A stretch of DNA of 64,000 nucleotides from Commensalibacter nepenthis. Lineage in GTDB: Bacteria > Pseudomonadota > Alphaproteobacteria > Acetobacterales > Acetobacteraceae. The notes beneath the pieces were generated by a model that was not told where the DNA came from, searched no databases, and saw only the letters and a program-made list of their open reading frames with translations. The DNA is taken from contig NZ_JASBAN010000001.1 in the NCBI RefSeq assembly GCF_029953305.1, forward strand, positions 2,163,001 through 2,227,000. The letters are read 5' to 3'. Positions 43,677 to 53,056 of this stretch are shown one piece after another (within the stretch, counting starts at the first letter, position 1; every line of letters starts with the position of its first letter). The translations under genes were made by a program, and so were the position numbers.

Positions 43677-44675
43677 ATGAAAGAAAAAATATTATTAAAA
43701 GTAGGGATCGCAGGAGCAGGGTATTTTGGACGATTTCATGCGTTAAAAGCTGCAGCATCTTTGCGTGAGGAACTAATTGGGATTTATGACCCTGTCATAG
43801 AAAATGCTGAGCGTGTTGGGAAAGAGGCTGGCAAAGTTCCTTATATGCCGTTGGATCAGTTATTGGATCAATGTGATGCGTTGATTATTGCTGCCCCAGC
43901 CGAGGAACATTATAAGCTGGCGGTTCAAGCTATTCAAGCTGGCAAGCATGTTCTCATTGAAAAACCAATTGCTTCGACATTAGAGCAAGCAGATCATTTG
44001 ATCGAGCTTTCCAAGGAAAAAAATGTCGTTTTGCAAGTTGGACATTTATTACGTTATTCTGCTGAACAAAAAGCCATTAGCGAACGTATTCAGCGTCCTC
44101 TTTATATTGAAACCACGCGTATAGCGCCTTTTAAACCTCGTGGGGTTGATGTGTCTGTTGTTTTGGATTTAATGATCCATGACTTAGATTTAGTAATGAC
44201 CATTGTAAATTCTCCGATTGATAAAGTCGATGCATTGGGGGCAGCAGTGACTTCTGAATTCGAAGATATCGCCAATGCACGGGTGACGTTTCAAAATGGT
44301 TGTGTTGCAACGATCGCTGCCAGTCGGATTTCTTTAAAAACAGAACGTAAGATGAGGATTTTCTCTGAAGAAGGGTATTTATCCGCAGATTTTATGGAAA
44401 AACAATTGGTGATGATTGGTCGAGAAAAAGGCTTGCCTTTGCCTGGCACGAATGGGTTCAGACGTGAAGCTGTTAAATGGAAAGATCATGATAATTTAGA
44501 GCAAGAACATGCAGCCTTTGCAGCTTCTTGCCTTGATGGCGCGCCTGTGATTGTCGATGCTGTGGCAGGACGGAATGCGCTGGAAGCTGCTTTGGCGGTG
44601 ATTAATAGTGTGAAAGAGTCAAGAGAACGGATGCAAGCATCTGGGTTGTTAAGTCCAAAGAGGATGAGTTTTTAG
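43677..44675 (+). CDS. Gfo/Idh/MocA family NAD(P)-dependent oxidoreductase
   Basis: The Rossmann start KVGIAGAGYFGRFHA is followed by the family's catalytic EKP (residues 95-97 in LIEKPIAST) and the LMIHDLDLVM histidine/aspartate motif. The IHDLDLV form and overall look recall UDP-GlcNAc 3-dehydrogenase GnnA used for lipid A diaminosugar, but the expected partner GnnB is not adjacent, so the substrate is open. I prefer the ATG at 43677 (AAGAG upstream) to the in-frame ATG at 43641, which overlaps the short leader ORF. Confidence 0.85.
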   Translation: MKEKILLKVGIAGAGYFGRFHALKAAASLREELIGIYDPVIENAERVGKEAGKVPYMPLDQLLDQCDALIIAAPAEEHYKLAVQAIQAGKHVLIEKPIASTLEQADHLIELSKEKNVVLQVGHLLRYSAEQKAISERIQRPLYIETTRIAPFKPRGVDVSVVLDLMIHDLDLVMTIVNSPIDKVDALGAAVTSEFEDIANARVTFQNGCVATIAASRISLKTERKMRIFSEEGYLSADFMEKQLVMIGREKGLPLPGTNGFRREAVKWKDHDNLEQEHAAFAASCLDGAPVIVDAVAGRNALEAALAVINSVKESRERMQASGLLSPKRMSF

Positions 44676-44715
44676 AGTTATTGCAAGCTATAATAATGAT
44701 CGTAGGAGTATTGTT

Positions 44716-45747
44716 ATGAATGATGATAAAAGCCTAATTAATGTTGATTTAGGAATTTCCATAGAAATAAAGGCAGATTTAGCTCCTATTATCAAAGCTA
44801 CTCCTAAAGGATTTAAATATTTATCATTGTTACTTTTTGGAAAACGAGAAGTAAAAAATGAGAGGTATATAAGATTATTAAAAGCACAGACGGATGTTGA
44901 TGAAAAAGAGATTTTAGAAGGAAAACTACTTTTTAATCCTAAAGAAAATACATTACTTGCCACATCTCAAAATTTTAAACAACAACTCGTTGGGGCAATA
45001 CAAGATGAAGAAATACAAAATTTAATCGCTTGTAGTATCAAGACTGCCGAAAATGTCGGAGAAGGTGAAACAGAGAAAGAACCGTCCCAAGACTTTATTA
45101 ATCGTTGGCGCAATGATGCGAAACAAATCCATAGTGAAGAATTACAAAATATATGGGGGCGATTAATGGCAGAGGAAATTAATAATCCCGATAGTATTAG
45201 TTTAAGGACGCTTGATGTAGTTAAGAATATTTCAAGAAGTGAAGCCGAACTTTTCGTTCAATATTTAAAATACATATGTAATTGGAGATGTTTGATTGCA
45301 TATAAAGCGAATGAAAATGATCCTATTCATGAGGGGTATAGAGTATTTGTGCAACCAAAGCCTATAATTAATCGAAATGAATTGGTGACATTGCGAGATG
45401 CAGGGATAATTTTGGACGTTGATACAGTATCGGGCAATTGGTTGCCTTTAGTAAAAGATAATAAAAATATTTATTATAGTTTTACGATGAATTATTGTTT
45501 TTATGTTTTTGCTGATGAAGTAAAAATGACACCTAGGGTTCATTTTCTTGAGCTTACTAAAGCTGCACAAGATGTTTTCCTGATATTATGTCAAGATAAA
45601 GATATTAGGCAATGTAATAGACAAGATGCAATTGATTTTATTGAGGTAATAAGGCAAGATTTGCTAGATTGTGGAGCAAATCATATTTATTTTGGTTATA
45701 TAGAAAACGATGGTCAAGTTGCTGAATATGAAAAATATTTTTTCTAA
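44716..45747 (+). CDS. DUF2806 domain-containing protein
   Basis: The middle holds the DUF2806 pattern: DFINRWRNDAKQI, SEELQNIWGRLMAEEI and SLRTLDVVKNIS. The protein has no membrane segment or signal, is acidic and Lys-rich, and its function is unknown. Family members are scattered and often on accessory islands. It is downstream of the oxidoreductase by 40 bases, on the same strand, and converges with the small membrane protein gene. Base use seems even more A+T-rich than its neighbours, which hints at acquisition. Confidence 0.75.
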   Translation: MNDDKSLINVDLGISIEIKADLAPIIKATPKGFKYLSLLLFGKREVKNERYIRLLKAQTDVDEKEILEGKLLFNPKENTLLATSQNFKQQLVGAIQDEEIQNLIACSIKTAENVGEGETEKEPSQDFINRWRNDAKQIHSEELQNIWGRLMAEEINNPDSISLRTLDVVKNISRSEAELFVQYLKYICNWRCLIAYKANENDPIHEGYRVFVQPKPIINRNELVTLRDAGIILDVDTVSGNWLPLVKDNKNIYYSFTMNYCFYVFADEVKMTPRVHFLELTKAAQDVFLILCQDKDIRQCNRQDAIDFIEVIRQDLLDCGANHIYFGYIENDGQVAEYEKYFF

Positions 45748-45773
45748 AATATTACAAAAAATATCGGAATAAT

Positions 45774-46235
45774 TTATTCTTCAATAACCGTTTGAATATT
45801 GTTTTTTTGTTTTTGAATATAGTCAAATATTTCTTTTACGTCACTTTCTCTTAACATCCACCCCAATGTAATTTTAGATTTTGGCTTATTGTATGGGGTA
45901 TATATAATTCCAATAACTCTTGTGAATTTAAGTGATACCGCAAAAGCGGCTAGCCCTTTTTTCTCAACGAGTTGAAAATCACCACTGTTGAAAAGATAGT
46001 TATATTTTTTAAAATTTTGTTTAAAATACACTCTATCGGGATAAAGATAAATCTGAGGAAATAGGATGAAATATAAAGGGATACTTCCACCAACCATGGC
46101 CATAAAATAATTGTGCTTTAGATGGAAAAGAATATAAATTGCAGTGGTTACGATAAAAGCAAAGCAATAATAACCCATCATAAATAGGAATTTAACAGCA
46201 TTATCTGTTTTGTAAGTTTTAAAGTTTTCAGGCAT
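45774..46235 (-). CDS. Small membrane protein of unknown function
   Basis: Two membrane segments are seen at about residues 18-38 and 45-64, followed by a soluble C-terminal domain of ~80 residues with alternating hydrophobics (FAVSLKFTRVIGIIYT) that could be a PH-like fold. I do not recognise a family. The ATG at 46235 is preferred over an in-frame TTG at 46241. It lies between the DUF2806 gene and the ABC-F gene. Confidence 0.65.
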   Translation of the reverse strand: MPENFKTYKTDNAVKFLFMMGYYCFAFIVTTAIYILFHLKHNYFMAMVGGSIPLYFILFPQIYLYPDRVYFKQNFKKYNYLFNSGDFQLVEKKGLAAFAVSLKFTRVIGIIYTPYNKPKSKITLGWMLRESDVKEIFDYIQKQKNNIQTVIEE

Positions 46236-46281
46236 ATACAACTCTGTGATAATATTTCAAATAATACTGTTTTTGTAAGAA

Positions 46282-48087
46282 TTAATTTTGCTTTAACTCT
46301 TCCTGCAACATCTCTAACTCTAACCAGCGTTCTTCCATCTGATGATGTTCTTGATGCGCTTTGGTCAGTTGTTCTGTGAATTTATGGAAAGATTTTGGAT
46401 CTTTTTCATAAAGAACAGGATCGGCGAGCTTCTCATTTAGTAACGCAATTTGAGCATCTAGTTTTTCTATTTTCTCAGGTAAGTTATCCAACTCATATTG
46501 ATCTTTATAAGACAGTTTTTGCGTCTTGCTTTTAGCAGGTTTAGCAGAGGTATCACTTTTAGAAGCCGCTTTTTTAATAATTTCAGCATCTTTTTGGCTT
46601 TGTTTGCGTAGTGCTATCATATCTGAATAGCCACCAGCATATTCAAGCCATTCTCCGTTGCCATTAGCAATCAGCGTAGAAGTTGCCACACGATCCAAGA
46701 AATCACGATCATGGCTGACGACTAAGACCGTGCCAGGATAAGAGGCGAGGAGTTCTTGTAATAAATCTAATGTTTCCAAATCTAAATCATTGGTCGGTTC
46801 ATCAAGGATTAATACATTAGAAGGTCTCGCTAGCGCACAGGCTAACAATAACCGAGCTTTCTCTCCACCAGATAAGGCATGAACAGGGGTTTTGGCCTGC
46901 TCTGGATTGAACATGAATTCTTTCATATAGCCAACAACATGGCGTTTTTCATCGCCAATTTGCACATAATCGCCACTACCATCTGTCATGGTATCTGCCA
47001 GTGTTTTATTTGGGTCTAATAATTTACGTTGTTGATCTAATGTATTGACTTCTAAATTAGCTCCAATTTTAATTTCACCATTATCAGGCGTTTCTAATCC
47101 CGTTAAAAGACGTAAAAGGGTTGTTTTACCTGCGCCATTAGGCCCAACAATGCCTAAACGATCTCCACGTAAAACGCGTAGATCAAGATTCTTAACAATA
47201 ACTTGATCGCCATAAGATTTGTTGATTTGCTCTGCGACAACGACTAATTTTCCAGAAATATCCGCTTGGCTGGCTTGTAATGAGGTCATGGATGGGTTTT
47301 TAATAATGTCTTGGCGTTTTTTGCGTAAATCAGCCAATTCAGCCATACGGCGTACATTGCGTTTCCGTCGTGCGGTTACTCCATAACGAACCCAATGCTC
47401 TTCTCTGACGATTTGGCGATTTAACTTATGTTGTTCAAGGGCTTCTTGTTCAAAAAACTCTTCTTTCCATTGTTCAAATTGAGAGAATTTTTGTTCTAAT
47501 TGACGTGTTTGTCCACGATCCAACCAAATAATTCCATTCGCCATATTTTCTAAAAAACGACGATCATGGCTAATGATAATCATCGCAGAAGAAAGCGATT
47601 TTAATTCTGCTTCTAACCATTCAATCGCGGGGAGGTCTAAATGGTTTGTTGGTTCATCTAATAATAACAGATCAGGTTTTGGCGCCAATGCTTTTGCCAA
47701 AGCACAACGGCGTGCTTCACCGCCTGATAGATGTTTAGGGTCTTCAGTGCCATCTAATCCAAGTGCGTCTAGTAAAATCCGTGCACGATAATGATCTTCA
47801 TGGTCAGGCAAAACAGAGCAAACATAATCTAATGTATTGGCATATCCAGAGAGGTCAGGTTCTTGCGATAAATATTGCACGGAGGTTCCTGGTTGTAAAA
47901 AGATACTGCCTGAATCTGCGTGCTGTTGTCCCGTGGTGATTTTTAATAAAGTTGATTTCCCAGATCCATTACGTCCAACCAAACAGACTCTTTCCCCAGC
48001 ACTAAGGCTGAATGTTGCATTATCTATAAGGGGCTTGCCTCCGAGAGTAAAAGAGACATCTTGTAGCAATAAAATAGGTGTGGACAT
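46282..48087 (-). CDS. ABC-F family ATPase (Uup-like)
   Basis: Two ABC modules lie on one chain without membrane segments: Walker A GRNGSGKST at 38-46 and GPNGAGKTT near 318, each with an LSGGE signature (HLSGGEARR, ALSGGEKAR) and LDEPTN. A charged linker joins them, and a C-terminal coiled coil rich in Glu/Lys (about 540-601) follows, as in Uup. ABC-F proteins act on ribosomes or, for Uup, on branched DNA or stalled translation. The 601-residue length fits. Confidence 0.9.
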   Translation of the reverse strand: MSTPILLLQDVSFTLGGKPLIDNATFSLSAGERVCLVGRNGSGKSTLLKITTGQQHADSGSIFLQPGTSVQYLSQEPDLSGYANTLDYVCSVLPDHEDHYRARILLDALGLDGTEDPKHLSGGEARRCALAKALAPKPDLLLLDEPTNHLDLPAIEWLEAELKSLSSAMIIISHDRRFLENMANGIIWLDRGQTRQLEQKFSQFEQWKEEFFEQEALEQHKLNRQIVREEHWVRYGVTARRKRNVRRMAELADLRKKRQDIIKNPSMTSLQASQADISGKLVVVAEQINKSYGDQVIVKNLDLRVLRGDRLGIVGPNGAGKTTLLRLLTGLETPDNGEIKIGANLEVNTLDQQRKLLDPNKTLADTMTDGSGDYVQIGDEKRHVVGYMKEFMFNPEQAKTPVHALSGGEKARLLLACALARPSNVLILDEPTNDLDLETLDLLQELLASYPGTVLVVSHDRDFLDRVATSTLIANGNGEWLEYAGGYSDMIALRKQSQKDAEIIKKAASKSDTSAKPAKSKTQKLSYKDQYELDNLPEKIEKLDAQIALLNEKLADPVLYEKDPKSFHKFTEQLTKAHQEHHQMEERWLELEMLQEELKQN

Positions 48088-48149
48088 AATGAATAAAACC
48101 TAAGGTGTGATATTATCCTTTATATAGAAAGAGTTTTATATTTAAACAA

Positions 48150-48442
48150 TTAATTTTTAGATTCATGGCTTGATAATATTTTGAGAGAAAATTTTTGTGA
48201 GAGGTTAATAGTTGGGCGTTCTATGGTTTCGTAACTAAAAATACTGATAAAAATAGTTAATATGACTTCGATAATAGAATGGAAAATAAGCAGTATTTGT
48301 TGATAGTAAGTTTGATGTTGATAAAAATACTTATCCATGCCATCAAAAAATAGAGCGTTTCATCATCTTCACCTTTAGAACTGATTAATAAAGCAGCAAT
48401 GCCTCGGAGTGCTTGTATAGTATTAAAGGTTTGTTTTTTCAT
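48150..48442 (-). pseudogene. Internally deleted acyltransferase-3 (OafA/YrhL) gene
   Basis: The first frame begins KKQTFNTIQALRGIAALLI, the classic N-terminus of membrane acyltransferase 3 proteins. A second frame ends with IIEVILTIFISIFSYETIERP, the classic last membrane segment. Nearly all of the ~300 residues between are gone and the frames do not match. The remains cover ~290 bases. It follows the glycan cluster on the same strand and was probably its last gene, acetylating a surface sugar. Confidence 0.75.
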
Positions 48443-48482
48443 TGAATTGAGTTTTTCAATAACAATATCTATATTAAAAAAG

Positions 48483-49766
48483 TTAAGTGCCAGTCTGATG
48501 ATGAACGGGTAGTTTTATAAACCATCCTTTGGGCCATATCTCAAGATTCATATTGGGATTGTGTTTCCATATCTTGATTTGCTCTCGCCAAGGGATAACT
48601 CCGTAAGAATGAGAGACAAGATGATAGAAGTTATGACAATTAACAATTAACAACAAAATGCTTAATAAAATGCATATATACTGACCTTTTTTTGGTAAGG
48701 CATACATAAAATATCCTAATAAGATACACATCAATGATTGATTGATAAAGGCATATCGTTGATTGAAATAAGGTTCAAAAAACCAAGCGGTTGGACCAAT
48801 TGCACCAAAGGTGGCTAGAGCTAAATTCAATAAATTGTAACCTAGTAAATAACTTGCTTGTCTAGTTTTTGGATATTTATAAAAACAATAAATAATGATT
48901 AACAATACAGCAATACTTATGCAGCATGCAAAGATAGGAATTTGTTGTGTTGTAATGAGTGATTTTAAATAAAGTAAATAAGGGTTAGATAAAGAATTGT
49001 TTCCTAAAAAGGGAATATATAAGTTTTTTACAAAAAAAATACTCAGAAAATCAGTGACAGAAAAATGATACTGGCGATCGTGAAAAGATTGATAAAAAAA
49101 AACAAATTGGATTATATTTCCAATCAATAATATAGTAAATTGTTCGAACCTCAACGGATCTTTATCGACTAAGCAACGTAATAAATATAGTGGAACAAGA
49201 AATATACTCATGACTCCAGAAAGCGTTGTTAAAAGTAAAATGCTTATTCTAAAATATCGTTGATTTCCTGAACTCGTATCTAATAGTAAAATAATAGCCG
49301 CAGCCAAAGTCAGATGAAATTGAATATGAAGACTTTGTAAAGAAATTTCCAAAGATTCAGGCACAAAAAGCAATAACAAAGCAAGGAATAAACGGATTTT
49401 AAAAGATGAAAGCCATTTATCTTTCGCTGTCAGGAGGAGGTAAGTTGGTAAAAGTTGAAATAATAACCCAATACACATTGTAACGTAAGGGGCATAAATT
49501 AAAGGTACACACCATCGTGCTATTAATGTGGCGGCGTTAACAGGAAGGTTTAAATATCCACCATAGGAAAAAAATAATGCTTTTAACGGATTCATTATCC
49601 AAGCATTTTCAAAAAAGACTCTTTCTTCAGCCCAAAAACGGCTATCTATCAATATTTCTGGAGAGCGAGTCAAATGGATGATCGCTACGAATAATAATAA
49701 GGCAATTGTTTGCGTATTTCTGTGGTTTATATATTGTTTTATTCTTGTCATTATTAAACTATGCAT
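48483..49766 (-). CDS. Polytopic membrane protein, GT-C-like, paralogue of the upstream gene
   Basis: There are 10 or so membrane segments and a first extracytoplasmic loop with RFWAEE (residues 43-48), placed where GT-C glycosyltransferases have their acidic catalytic motif. It shares this motif, SLQSLHIQFHLTLA, and a PYFNQRYAFINQSL-like stretch with the 521-residue gene just upstream. Its start shares one base with that gene's stop (TAATG), so the two are coupled. A later ATG at 49751 is possible. It could transfer a polyprenyl-linked sugar, but that is inference. Confidence 0.7.
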   Translation of the reverse strand: MHSLIMTRIKQYINHRNTQTIALLLFVAIIHLTRSPEILIDSRFWAEERVFFENAWIMNPLKALFFSYGGYLNLPVNAATLIARWCVPLIYAPYVTMCIGLLFQLLPTYLLLTAKDKWLSSFKIRLFLALLLLFVPESLEISLQSLHIQFHLTLAAAIILLLDTSSGNQRYFRISILLLTTLSGVMSIFLVPLYLLRCLVDKDPLRFEQFTILLIGNIIQFVFFYQSFHDRQYHFSVTDFLSIFFVKNLYIPFLGNNSLSNPYLLYLKSLITTQQIPIFACCISIAVLLIIIYCFYKYPKTRQASYLLGYNLLNLALATFGAIGPTAWFFEPYFNQRYAFINQSLMCILLGYFMYALPKKGQYICILLSILLLIVNCHNFYHLVSHSYGVIPWREQIKIWKHNPNMNLEIWPKGWFIKLPVHHQTGT

Positions 49767-51331
49767 TATTGTTCAGTAGAATGTATCGAGCTAGAAAATT
49801 GTTGTGGAACAATAATAAACCAACCACTACTCCAAATTTTGGGATGGTAATTGGGGTTTTGTTGCCATTTTTGTAGTTCTTGCTTCCACACATGTCCACC
49901 ACCATCTTTCGCTTCTGGTAATAATTGAAAGAAATTAACGCTTCCCACAATAAGTAACCAGAAAATAACAATATTTGTAATAATTTTTCCTGTTTTTGGT
50001 AAGGTAACGGAAAAATAAAGTGCCATGATTGCAAATAATGCTTGGCTTAAAAATGTATATCTTTCTGTGAAATATGGATTAACAAGCTGAATAGTCCCCC
50101 CAATAACGCCATAAACAGCCAAAGATAAAGTAAGCAAAGCGGTAAGAAAGAGAATAAAAGATTTACGTGTTAATGGATATAAAATGAAAATACTTGCAAT
50201 AAAAATCACGAATAGGCTGGCGATAACGCAGGCCTTGATTGGAATTTGTTTAAGTTCTAGATGATGAAAAATGTCAGCCATAATAATCATCGATGTTTCA
50301 AAGCTATTCAGGTAATATGGTTTAACAAAGAGAATAGTTTCACCTATTACACCATAAACGATTATGAAAACTATAAAGAATGTCGTTATAGATATAATGA
50401 ATAATTTGCGTAATTTGGAATATTTAATCACACAAACCAAGGCAATAATTATAAATAAGCCAAAGAGAATAAATGCAGGGATAAAGAGATGATGTGCTTG
50501 TAATTCATAATAAGTTTTTGCAATAAATTTAATAATAACATCGTATCTGTGCCCCAAGAATGGAAAAACTAAATCTCTGACATAAATAGTACTACATAAA
50601 TCAGTCAGTGAAAAATGCCCTTGGCGTGCAATGGTTGTGCTATTCAAATCAATATTATATTTTGCATTATAGAGATAAAAAGAAATTTGGATAAGACTAC
50701 CTAATAATAGCGCAAGGAACTGTTCAAATCGTTGTTGATTTTTCTCATTGACAAATTGAATTAAATAAATCGGCAGTAAAATAATCGGCAGTAGACCACA
50801 TAAAGGCGCAAAAAAAAGTAGTGTTAATTTAAACCAACGTTGTGATCGAGTGTCCGTTTTTAAAAAAGCAATAAATGCACATGCGAGTGTAAGATGAAAC
50901 TGGATATGTAAACTTTGTAGCGAAATTTCAGAAGATTCAGGCACGAATAAGAGTAATGACGTTGCTATTAATCGAACATGAAAGGGGGCTAACCAGTTAT
51001 CTTTTGCCGTTAATAACAGGTAAATGGGTAATATTTGAAAGAAAAACCCAATAAAAGTTGTTACATAAGGTGCATATTCAAGGGGAATATGTAAAAATCG
51101 TGTAATTAACGTTGCACCACTGGCACCAAGATTAATATACCCTCCATAGACAACAAAAAAAGCATGTAAAGGGTGCATATTATATGCGTTGGTATAAAAT
51201 ATATTTCCTTCTTCTGCCCAAAAGCGACCTTGGATTAAAATATCGGGGGCACGTAGAAATAAAAAAAGAACATATAAAAACAGCAATAAAAAAGTTTGAT
51301 TGCTACGTTGTTTGAATATGTTTGTTGACAA
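49766..51331 (-). CDS. Polytopic membrane protein, GT-C-like, with internal duplication
   Basis: This 521-residue protein has about 12 membrane segments and RFWAEE at 36-41. Residues ~277-357 and ~358-438 are an in-line duplication with an 81-residue period; VYGVIG occurs at 325 and 406, followed by KPYY and NPYF. The paralogue downstream lacks one copy, and this explains most of the length difference. No named family is recognised beyond a GT-C-like pattern. It follows the VTT gene by 37 bases. Confidence 0.7.
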   Translation of the reverse strand: MSTNIFKQRSNQTFLLLFLYVLFLFLRAPDILIQGRFWAEEGNIFYTNAYNMHPLHAFFVVYGGYINLGASGATLITRFLHIPLEYAPYVTTFIGFFFQILPIYLLLTAKDNWLAPFHVRLIATSLLLFVPESSEISLQSLHIQFHLTLACAFIAFLKTDTRSQRWFKLTLLFFAPLCGLLPIILLPIYLIQFVNEKNQQRFEQFLALLLGSLIQISFYLYNAKYNIDLNSTTIARQGHFSLTDLCSTIYVRDLVFPFLGHRYDVIIKFIAKTYYELQAHHLFIPAFILFGLFIIIALVCVIKYSKLRKLFIISITTFFIVFIIVYGVIGETILFVKPYYLNSFETSMIIMADIFHHLELKQIPIKACVIASLFVIFIASIFILYPLTRKSFILFLTALLTLSLAVYGVIGGTIQLVNPYFTERYTFLSQALFAIMALYFSVTLPKTGKIITNIVIFWLLIVGSVNFFQLLPEAKDGGGHVWKQELQKWQQNPNYHPKIWSSGWFIIVPQQFSSSIHSTEQ

Positions 51332-51368
51332 AATAGTGAGCTTTCACTGTTTATAAAAGAGTAAGCAT

Positions 51369-52100
51369 TTAATGTTGTTTTTGTTGAGGAGGAGTGGGAA
51401 GTTTTATAACTTTAGTCATGATTTTTCCTAGATACCAGACCAGTATTCCTGTGCCAATAAACGCAACTGCAAATAAAAGATGTTTAATAGAGGCAATATG
51501 CTGCGTTTGTAAAGCGTTGACTTCTGTGTTGGCAATATGACCCATTACCACATACCCCAGTAAGGCTGGGAGGGATGCTAGCGTGCCGATTAAATAAGAA
51601 CGTACTGAAATTGAAGTTAATCCTAAAGCATAACTTGTTAATGCAAAAGGCATAATTGGTGAAATGCGTAATAAACAGATCAGCTTCCATCCATCTAAAT
51701 ACAATAAATGATCTAGTTTTTGCATTCTAGAAGATTTTTTTAGGATTTTTTCGATATGAGACCTAAAGATAGAACGACTAAGGTAAAAAGAGATTAAAGC
51801 ACCGATTAAAGTTGCAATGGCTGATAAAAAAAATCCTTTCCAAATTCCATATATCAACCCCGAAACAAAAGCAGCACTGGATGCAGGTAACACACCACAA
51901 AGTGCAATAATAATTTGAATGATTTCACTGAGGATGAGACTTTTTATCGAAGATGTTTGTTGGGTATTTTGATAAAATATTGTTAAATGATTCAACATGT
52001 TGGTGTAATGGTTTAATAATATTCCCCCTCCAATTATCAAAATAATAATTAAGAAGAAGATGAACAGACCAAATGTTTTTATTGAACTATTTTTAGGCAT
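51369..52100 (-). CDS. TVP38/TMEM64 (VTT domain) membrane protein
   Basis: The core has the VTT pattern: GVLPASSAAFVSGLIYGIWKG, ATLIGALISFYLSRS, then LRISPIMPFALTSYALGLTSI and later LASLPALLGYVVMG. About six membrane segments; 243 residues is normal. VTT and DedA proteins are membrane transporters or lipid scramblases, and some DedA members recycle undecaprenyl phosphate. It lies between GT2 and the GT-C-like pair (7 and 37 bases), so a role in moving a lipid-linked sugar is plausible. Confidence 0.88.
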   Translation of the reverse strand: MPKNSSIKTFGLFIFFLIIILIIGGGILLNHYTNMLNHLTIFYQNTQQTSSIKSLILSEIIQIIIALCGVLPASSAAFVSGLIYGIWKGFFLSAIATLIGALISFYLSRSIFRSHIEKILKKSSRMQKLDHLLYLDGWKLICLLRISPIMPFALTSYALGLTSISVRSYLIGTLASLPALLGYVVMGHIANTEVNALQTQHIASIKHLLFAVAFIGTGILVWYLGKIMTKVIKLPTPPQQKQH

Positions 52101-52106
52101 GAACGT

Positions 52107-52847
52107 TTATTTTTTATATCGTTTATTGGACATGGATATTAATTTATTTAAACGGTATTCAACAGAGGTTTTTAATACACCTAAACCATAAATGATGCTA
52201 CGTTTTAGATTAATAGAAGAGGCTTCTTTGAAATATTTAGTAGGGCAAGAAATTTCGCCGATACGAAAATTATGATAGATTGCTTGTGCCATCATTTGGT
52301 TATCAAAGATAAAATCATTAGAATAGGTTTCAAATGGCAGGGATTGTAATAGCTCTTTTGTCCATCCTCTGTACCCTGTATGATATTCTGACAATTTATA
52401 ATTAAGTAGAATATTTTGAATAAAGGTTAATCCTCTGTTAGCAATATATTTATAAAGAGGCATACCCCCTGCCAAAGCACCTTTTCCTAAAATACGAGAG
52501 GCAATCACCCCGTCATAATGACCAGAAATTAACATACAGACCATAGCACTTAATAGTTTGGGGCTATATTGATAGTCAGGGTGTAACATGATGACAATAT
52601 CAGCACCTCTGTCCAAAGCAGCTTTATAACAAGTCTTTTGATTGGCACCATATCCTTTGTTGCTCTGGTGGATAATGGTGTGGATATTTAACTTATGGGC
52701 TATTTCGACCGTTTTGTCTTTACTGGCATCATCGGTTAAAATAATATCATCGACAATATCATGAGGAATTTCATTAAAAGTTTTTTGTAATGTAAGTGCA
52801 GCATTATACGCAGGTAATATAACAGCAATTTTTTTATTATTAATCAT
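52107..52847 (-). CDS. Family 2 glycosyltransferase (dolichol-phosphate-sugar-synthase-like)
   Basis: GT-A fold: AVILPAYNAALTL at the N-terminus, DDASKDKT, HQSNKGYGANQKT, then HPDYQYSP as the metal-binding motif and the YHTGYRGW stretch typical of polyprenyl-phosphate-sugar synthases. There are no clear membrane segments in its 246 residues. It begins the GT2-VTT-GT-C-like cluster and could load a sugar onto undecaprenyl phosphate. It diverges from cydD. Confidence 0.88.
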   Translation of the reverse strand: MINNKKIAVILPAYNAALTLQKTFNEIPHDIVDDIILTDDASKDKTVEIAHKLNIHTIIHQSNKGYGANQKTCYKAALDRGADIVIMLHPDYQYSPKLLSAMVCMLISGHYDGVIASRILGKGALAGGMPLYKYIANRGLTFIQNILLNYKLSEYHTGYRGWTKELLQSLPFETYSNDFIFDNQMMAQAIYHNFRIGEISCPTKYFKEASSINLKRSIIYGLGVLKTSVEYRLNKLISMSNKRYKK

Positions 52848-53056
52848 GATACATCATTCTCATTTATGATCTGTGTTTTATCGTTTAACATAAGAACGTT
52901 ATCGTTTAAAAGAACTTAAAATTAAGATTAAATAGAGTTGTTATATTTGAGTAACAGGTAAAAATAAATTTTACATATGATGTTATTAGATTATAGATAA
53001 ATAAGTATTTCTAATAATGAATATTTGATCTTCTTGATTGGACAAAGCGAATCTCG

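Noticed and set aside
49759-50034. Minus-strand ORF within the start of the 427-residue gene's upstream neighbour
   Set aside because: It is a frame shadow of the 521-residue membrane protein gene.
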